Positions 60,320-64,000 of a stretch of DNA of 64,000 nucleotides are shown piece after piece. A program made the position numbers and the translations under genes. How positions within the stretch are numbered: the stretch's first letter is position 1; each line of letters begins with the position of its first letter. Source of the stretch: Rahnella sp. AA. GTDB lineage: Bacteria; Pseudomonadota; Gammaproteobacteria; Enterobacterales; Enterobacteriaceae. The notes beneath the pieces were generated by a model. It was not told where the DNA came from and searched no databases. It saw only the letters and a program-made list of their open reading frames with translations. The stretch lies in NCBI RefSeq assembly GCF_002834385.1, contig NZ_PITQ01000006.1, positions 62,001 to 126,000 of the forward strand, given 5' to 3'.

Positions 60320-60343
60320 GAACGTTTAGATGTCTAGATTTCT
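60320..60343. promoter_or_regulatory. Tandem MetJ boxes
   Basis: Consecutive 8-mers GAACGTTT, AGATGTCT and AGATTTCT match the met box AGACGTCT at 5, 7 and 6 positions, in the strict 8-bp register of MetJ. On the minus strand TAGACA and TAGAGT, 17 bp apart, form a promoter under the boxes. Repression by MetJ-SAM is inferred. Confidence 0.68.
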
Positions 60344-60546
60344 TAATGGCTAAAAATGTAAGGATTCGGTTTCATACAAATATGGCCGCACGGGCGGTGA
60401 TCGCCTGATGCAGAAGGTGTTTATTGCCTGTGCACAGTGGTGCCGGATGAATACTTTCATCAATATTCCTCCTCAGAAAACAAATACCCTAACCTTGTGC
60501 CACGGGGCGACTACACTATTTCCCGAGAACAATGTTAAGGATAAAC

Positions 60547-61677
60547 ATGCCAAAAGCCCCCAGCCCCGCGCAAGATACCGCGTTCAGCGCCTTGCTTGAG
60601 CATTACAAAAAAACCGCTTTGCGCACCAGCGGGCTGTGGCTGCTGTTTGCCAATCTCTGTTTTGCGCTTTTTCTTTTCGGGCGGCACTATTTCAGGCCGC
60701 TGCTTGCTCCCGAATCGGCAGCCGCGATTTCTGGCGCAGAATTCGACAGAATGTCGCTTATTTTTCTCGTCTTTTTTATCCTGATACTGCCTTTGCTGCG
60801 CTTTGTCAGGTCGCGCTTCCCGGCGATGGCGCTGGCATTTCTGACCGGCCTGTATTGGGCAACGCTGTTCCACTTTATGCTCAGCAATGACGTGCAGCAG
60901 CAGCTGATTTTCCCGCTGTTTTGTATGCTGATTTTTACCGCTCTGATCGCACTCTATCCGGCAGCCCCCATCCTTTATAGCTTCACGTCTCCGCTATGGG
61001 TTTCGCTGTTCTATCATCTGGTCTTTCTTGCGCCGAGCATTCCGGTTCTGGAAGTCGCCGCGATAATCATCATCAGCGTGTTGTTCGAGACGGGGCGCAT
61101 AATGCTCAACCGCTGGTTTGTTTTATCTGTCCGCCGGGAATGCGATAACGCAATGCTGGTCAGTAAACTGGATAATCTGGCGCATAACGATCCGCTCACC
61201 GGCGTAGCCAACCGCCGCCAGTTCGATAGCCAGCTTGAGCAACACATTGCGCAAACCGAACGTCAGGGCGGAACGCTTTCCGTCATTATGATCGACGTCG
61301 ATTTCTTTAAGAAATACAACGACCACTACGGCCATCAGGCCGGAGATACCTGCCTGGTAAGTATCGCGGAATGTTTCAAGAACGCCGTGCGGCAACCGGC
61401 TGATTTGGTTGCCCGCTATGGCGGGGAAGAATTTGTGATATTGCTGCATAACACAGGGGCGCAGGAGGCTGAAGCGGTAGCTTCGCGCATCAGGCAAAAC
61501 ATTGAGAAAGCGGCCATTCCCCACGCATTATCACAGGTTTCCGATATTGTGACCGTCAGCCAGGGCATCATGCAATGGGCGCCGGGGATGACATCACTGG
61601 AGTTACTCAGGCGTGCCGACCTGGCGCTGTATGAGGCCAAGCACGCCGGACGAAACGGTTATTGCACCGGTGCGTAA
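60547..61677 (+). CDS. Membrane diguanylate cyclase (GGDEF)
   Basis: Inner-membrane GGDEF protein of 376 aa. Residues 25-190 hold about six hydrophobic segments (LLFANLCFALFLFGRHYF, LIFLVFFILILPLLRFV, and others). The GGDEF domain (about 205-370) has DPLTGVANRRQFD, MIDVDFFKKYNDHYGH, RYGGEEF and an intact active site. No I-site RxxD at the usual place (QPAD instead). The ATG at 60547 follows AAGGA at 6 nt. It stands alone, convergent with lldD. Confidence 0.9.
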   Translation: MPKAPSPAQDTAFSALLEHYKKTALRTSGLWLLFANLCFALFLFGRHYFRPLLAPESAAAISGAEFDRMSLIFLVFFILILPLLRFVRSRFPAMALAFLTGLYWATLFHFMLSNDVQQQLIFPLFCMLIFTALIALYPAAPILYSFTSPLWVSLFYHLVFLAPSIPVLEVAAIIIISVLFETGRIMLNRWFVLSVRRECDNAMLVSKLDNLAHNDPLTGVANRRQFDSQLEQHIAQTERQGGTLSVIMIDVDFFKKYNDHYGHQAGDTCLVSIAECFKNAVRQPADLVARYGGEEFVILLHNTGAQEAEAVASRIRQNIEKAAIPHALSQVSDIVTVSQGIMQWAPGMTSLELLRRADLALYEAKHAGRNGYCTGA

Positions 61678-61682
61678 ATCAG

Positions 61683-61707
61683 CGGGGCAGCCGTCAGCTC
61701 TGCCCCG
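61683..61707. terminator. Hairpin between convergent cyclase and lldD genes
   Basis: CGGGGCAG / CTGCCCCG, 8-bp stem, 9-nt loop, right after the cyclase stop. No T-run follows, so efficiency is uncertain. Confidence 0.5.
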
Positions 61708-61718
61708 GTTCACCGCGT

Positions 61719-62867
61719 TTATCGCACGCCGCGCCCGTATACCAGCGAATCCGCGCTGATTTCGGAAATGGACTTCGCGCCGGTCAGCGTCATCGCCACC
61801 CTCATCTCTTTTTCGATCAGATTCAGCAAATTGATTACGCCCGCCTCACCCGCCGCCGCCAGCGCATAAACAAACGCACGCCCCAGCAACACGCTGTCAG
61901 CGCCGAGGGCAATCATGCGCACGACATCCAGGCCAGTGCGGATGCCTGAATCCGCCAGGATCGTGATGTCACCTTTCACGGCGTCAGCGATCGCGGGCAA
62001 CGCATGGGCAGTGGACAGCACGCCGTCGAGCTGGCGGCCACCGTGGTTAGAAACGACGATGCCGTCGGCGCCAAACTTTACGGCGTCTTTGGCATCTTCA
62101 GGGTCCAGAATGCCTTTGATGATCATCGGGCCTTTCCAGAACTCGCGGATCCACTCCAGATCTTTCCATGAAATTGACGGGTCGAAGTTTGCGCCCAGCC
62201 AGCCGATGTAATCTTCCAGCGTGGTCGGTTTACCGCGATACGCAGAAACGTTACCCAGGTCATGCGGTTTACCGTTCAGGCCGACATCCCACGCCCACTG
62301 CGGGTGTGTCACCGCCTGTAACATCCGGCGTGCAGCAGCGTTCGGGCCACTCATCCCCGAATGTGCATCACGATAACGTGCACCGGGCACCGGCATATCC
62401 ACGGTAAAAACCAGCGTTTTCACGCCTGCCGCCTGAGCACGTTCGAGCGCATTACGCATGAATCCGCGATCTTTTAAAACATAAAGCTGGAACCACATTG
62501 GCCGGTTGATGGCCGGGGCAACCTCTTCAATCGGACAAACCGACACGGTAGAAAGCGTGAAAGGGATCCCCTTTGTGGCTGCCGCCCGCGCCGCCTGAAC
62601 TTCGCCACGACGTGCATACATGCCCGTCAGCCCAACGGGTGCCAGCACCACCGGCATCGCCAGCTTTTCGCCAAACAACTGTGTTTCCAGGCTGAGATCG
62701 GACATATTTTTCAGGATGCGCTGGCGCAACGCGATATCGGCCAGATCGGCAGTATTACGTCTGAGCGTATGCTCGTTATAAGCGCCGCCGTCGATGTAAT
62801 GGAACAGAAACGGCGGCAATTTGCTTTTTGCCGCCGCACGGTAATCCGTTGATGCAGAAATGATCAT
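61719..62867 (-). CDS. lldD: L-lactate dehydrogenase (quinone), LldD
   Basis: FMN-dependent membrane-associated L-lactate dehydrogenase, 382 aa (E. coli LldD 396), oxidising L-lactate to pyruvate and passing electrons to quinone. Key residues: Tyr in [38 protein letters not shown], the catalytic His in [11 protein letters not shown], and the FMN phosphate site [21 protein letters not shown]. No lldP or lldR genes adjoin it, unlike E. coli lldPRD. A perfect dyad lies 57 bp upstream. Confidence 0.95.
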   Translation of the reverse strand: MIISASTDYRAAAKSKLPPFLFHYIDGGAYNEHTLRRNTADLADIALRQRILKNMSDLSLETQLFGEKLAMPVVLAPVGLTGMYARRGEVQAARAAATKGIPFTLSTVSVCPIEEVAPAINRPMWFQLYVLKDRGFMRNALERAQAAGVKTLVFTVDMPVPGARYRDAHSGMSGPNAAARRMLQAVTHPQWAWDVGLNGKPHDLGNVSAYRGKPTTLEDYIGWLGANFDPSISWKDLEWIREFWKGPMIIKGILDPEDAKDAVKFGADGIVVSNHGGRQLDGVLSTAHALPAIADAVKGDITILADSGIRTGLDVVRMIALGADSVLLGRAFVYALAAAGEAGVINLLNLIEKEMRVAMTLTGAKSISEISADSLVYGRGVR

Positions 62868-62923
62868 TGTATTTTCTCGGTGTCTTGCGCTCTGACGGCG
62901 CTGTTGGGGTGTAGGAGGTTTAC

Positions 62924-62947
62924 TAAACTATTGTCATATATAGTTTA
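62924..62947. promoter_or_regulatory. Dyad upstream of lldD
   Basis: TAAACTAT (62924-62931) and ATAGTTTA (62940-62947) with an 8-bp spacer. It is a perfect inverted repeat in the lldD promoter region. The regulator is unknown. Confidence 0.5.
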
Positions 62948-63229
62948 ATCTTCGGCATTTGGCAAAATTTGTGCAGGAATAACGTGGTGCCCGTCCGGTG
63001 AAACACTGAGGAATAAAACGATTCTTACAGAAGGCTTTTAAGAAGTTTTCTCAAAAGAGTGGATATCTCATCTATCCTTGTGATCAGGGGACAATTTAAA
63101 TCAGTTCTCATAACGGTAAGAATCATGACAAAAATATTCTAACCATGATTATCTGTGCTGACGATCATACTTATCATTATTTGCACATGATATAAGGTCA
63201 TAAGGTAAATTGCGGCAAGGGGAATATTG

Positions 63230-64000
63230 ATGAATTCTTTTATAGCAAGGCAGCCTATATTTAATCGTGATCTGAAAACTGTCGCTTACGAACTCCTTTT
63301 CAGAGACAGCATGAGTAATTACTTCCCCAATGTCTCTGACGAACATGCAACTTATAGTATGATCTCCGATCATCTGCTTGGCATGCCCCTTCCCCGCCTG
63401 GTGGGTCCTCATACTTCATTTATTAATTTCCCTTATCAGCTGATCATAAATGGTACAGCCAGCATTCTCCCCAGAGATAAAGTGGTGATTGAAATACTGG
63501 AAAACGCAGTGCCAGACGCAGACCTGCTCAGCGCAGTAAAAAAACTATACATTAACGGTTTTAAAATAGCCCTCGACGACTTTATTCTGGAAGAAAAATG
63601 GGAGGCGTTTTTCCCGTATATTTCCACCATTAAATTCGATGTCAGTAAAAAGTCACAAGATGAAATAATAACGTATTTAAAAAATAAGCACGATATATTA
63701 ACCGGCATAACATTTCTGGCCGAAAAGGTCGAAACCAGAGAGGTTTTCGACGCGTATGCTGACGCAGGCTTTACTTTATTTCAGGGGTATTTTTACAAAA
63801 AACCGGAGGTCATCCAATCCAAAAAGCTATCGCCCAACAGGATTTCCCTGCTAAAACTGATGAAAGAAATAAATGTTGATTCGCCCAATCTGGAAACAAT
63901 TGAAGAGCTCTTAAAGACTGATGTGACATTATCCTATAAGCTCCTGAAGTTTTCAAAGAACATTCTCTTTCAGCGCCGTGGTATCGTTTTGTCCAATGAT
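63230..64000 (+). CDS. EAL-HDOD (YuxH-like) signalling protein, cut by window end
   Basis: 257 residues are visible before the right edge. An EAL domain (1-200) begins MNSFIARQPIFNRDLKTVAYELLFRDS, characteristic of YuxH/EAL-HDOD proteins. It has IEILENAV, ALDDFIL, IKFDVS, LAEKVETR and LFQGYFYKKP. The first motif lacks the usual EAL pattern (ELLFR) and the Asn site is changed (NFPYQ), so catalysis is doubtful. HDOD begins near residue 198 (LSPNRISLLKLMKEIN, KTDVTLSYKLLKF). AAGGGGA precedes the ATG at 6-7 nt. Upstream (62868-63229) nothing but the lldD dyad is seen. Confidence 0.85.
   Translation, partial: MNSFIARQPIFNRDLKTVAYELLFRDSMSNYFPNVSDEHATYSMISDHLLGMPLPRLVGPHTSFINFPYQLIINGTASILPRDKVVIEILENAVPDADLLSAVKKLYINGFKIALDDFILEEKWEAFFPYISTIKFDVSKKSQDEIITYLKNKHDILTGITFLAEKVETREVFDAYADAGFTLFQGYFYKKPEVIQSKKLSPNRISLLKLMKEINVDSPNLETIEELLKTDVTLSYKLLKFSKNILFQRRGIVLSND

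Overview
The window looks like a chromosomal segment of an enterobacterium of the Rahnella / Yersiniaceae type. The strongest pointer is a class A beta-lactamase (51289-52176) closely resembling the chromosomal RAHN/CTX-M-like enzymes of Rahnella. The other orthologues (kup, ydgJ, ybjI/ybjJ, umuDC, scr genes, mntP, dat-ddc, lldD) read as Enterobacterales proteins. No rRNA, tRNA, CRISPR array, intact insertion sequence or prophage was seen. The taxonomic call is an inference.

Layout. 0-3.4 kb: sitABCD manganese/iron importer (minus strand, sitD cut by the window edge) divergent from mntR, with an MntR box between them. 3.6-4.6 kb: a secreted Tyr/Gly-rich protein and a glycine-zipper lipoprotein. 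4.6-7.8 kb: ROK regulator, YbjJ-type MFS permease and YbjI-type HAD phosphatase, with a 31-bp perfect palindrome before the permease. 8-14.7 kb: LysR/hydrolase pair, lipoprotein, kup, ydgJ, an SDR. 14.7-15.7 kb: a decayed locus with a truncated lysR and an aldo/keto-reductase::LysR chimeric ORF. 15.9-17.6 kb: LexA-controlled umuDC. 17.8-24.5 kb: complete sucrose PTS regulon (scrK, scrYABR). 24.5-30.4 kb: four consecutive cyclic-di-GMP genes in partly AT-rich DNA. 30.5-32.7 kb: mntP manganese exporter with a second MntR-box-like site, and a GH28 polygalacturonase. 32.8-37.6 kb: LysR, SnoaL-like, SDR, MFS and GlxA-type AraC genes. 37.7-40.6 kb: dat-ddc (1,3-diaminopropane synthesis). 41-48.5 kb: RND efflux pump with its own CusRS-like two-component system and a small exported protein. 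48.6-51.1 kb: two aldo/keto reductases and a flavodoxin with a twin-arginine-like leader. 51.3-54 kb: beta-lactamase and a chemoreceptor. 54.2-60.3 kb: oligopeptide/nickel-type ABC importer in one unit with a homocysteine S-methyltransferase, under apparent tandem MetJ boxes. 60.5-64 kb: a diguanylate cyclase, L-lactate dehydrogenase and the start of an EAL-HDOD protein.

How the parts work together. Manganese import (sit) and export (mntP), 28 kb apart, carry the same operator core, giving an MntR homeostasis circuit. The RND pump, its regulators and a small exported protein are tied together by two related 20-bp boxes, 6.4 kb apart. The methyltransferase/ABC unit appears to belong to the methionine regulon. 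Six cyclic-di-GMP proteins, sucrose use and a polygalacturonase fit a plant-associated life style. The most promising leads are the two RND-regulator boxes with their uncharacterised small protein, the MetJ-controlled Tat-dependent importer, the paired MntR boxes with an unusual mntP leader, the ATCAAT motif family beside the cyclic-di-GMP genes, and the ROK palindrome.
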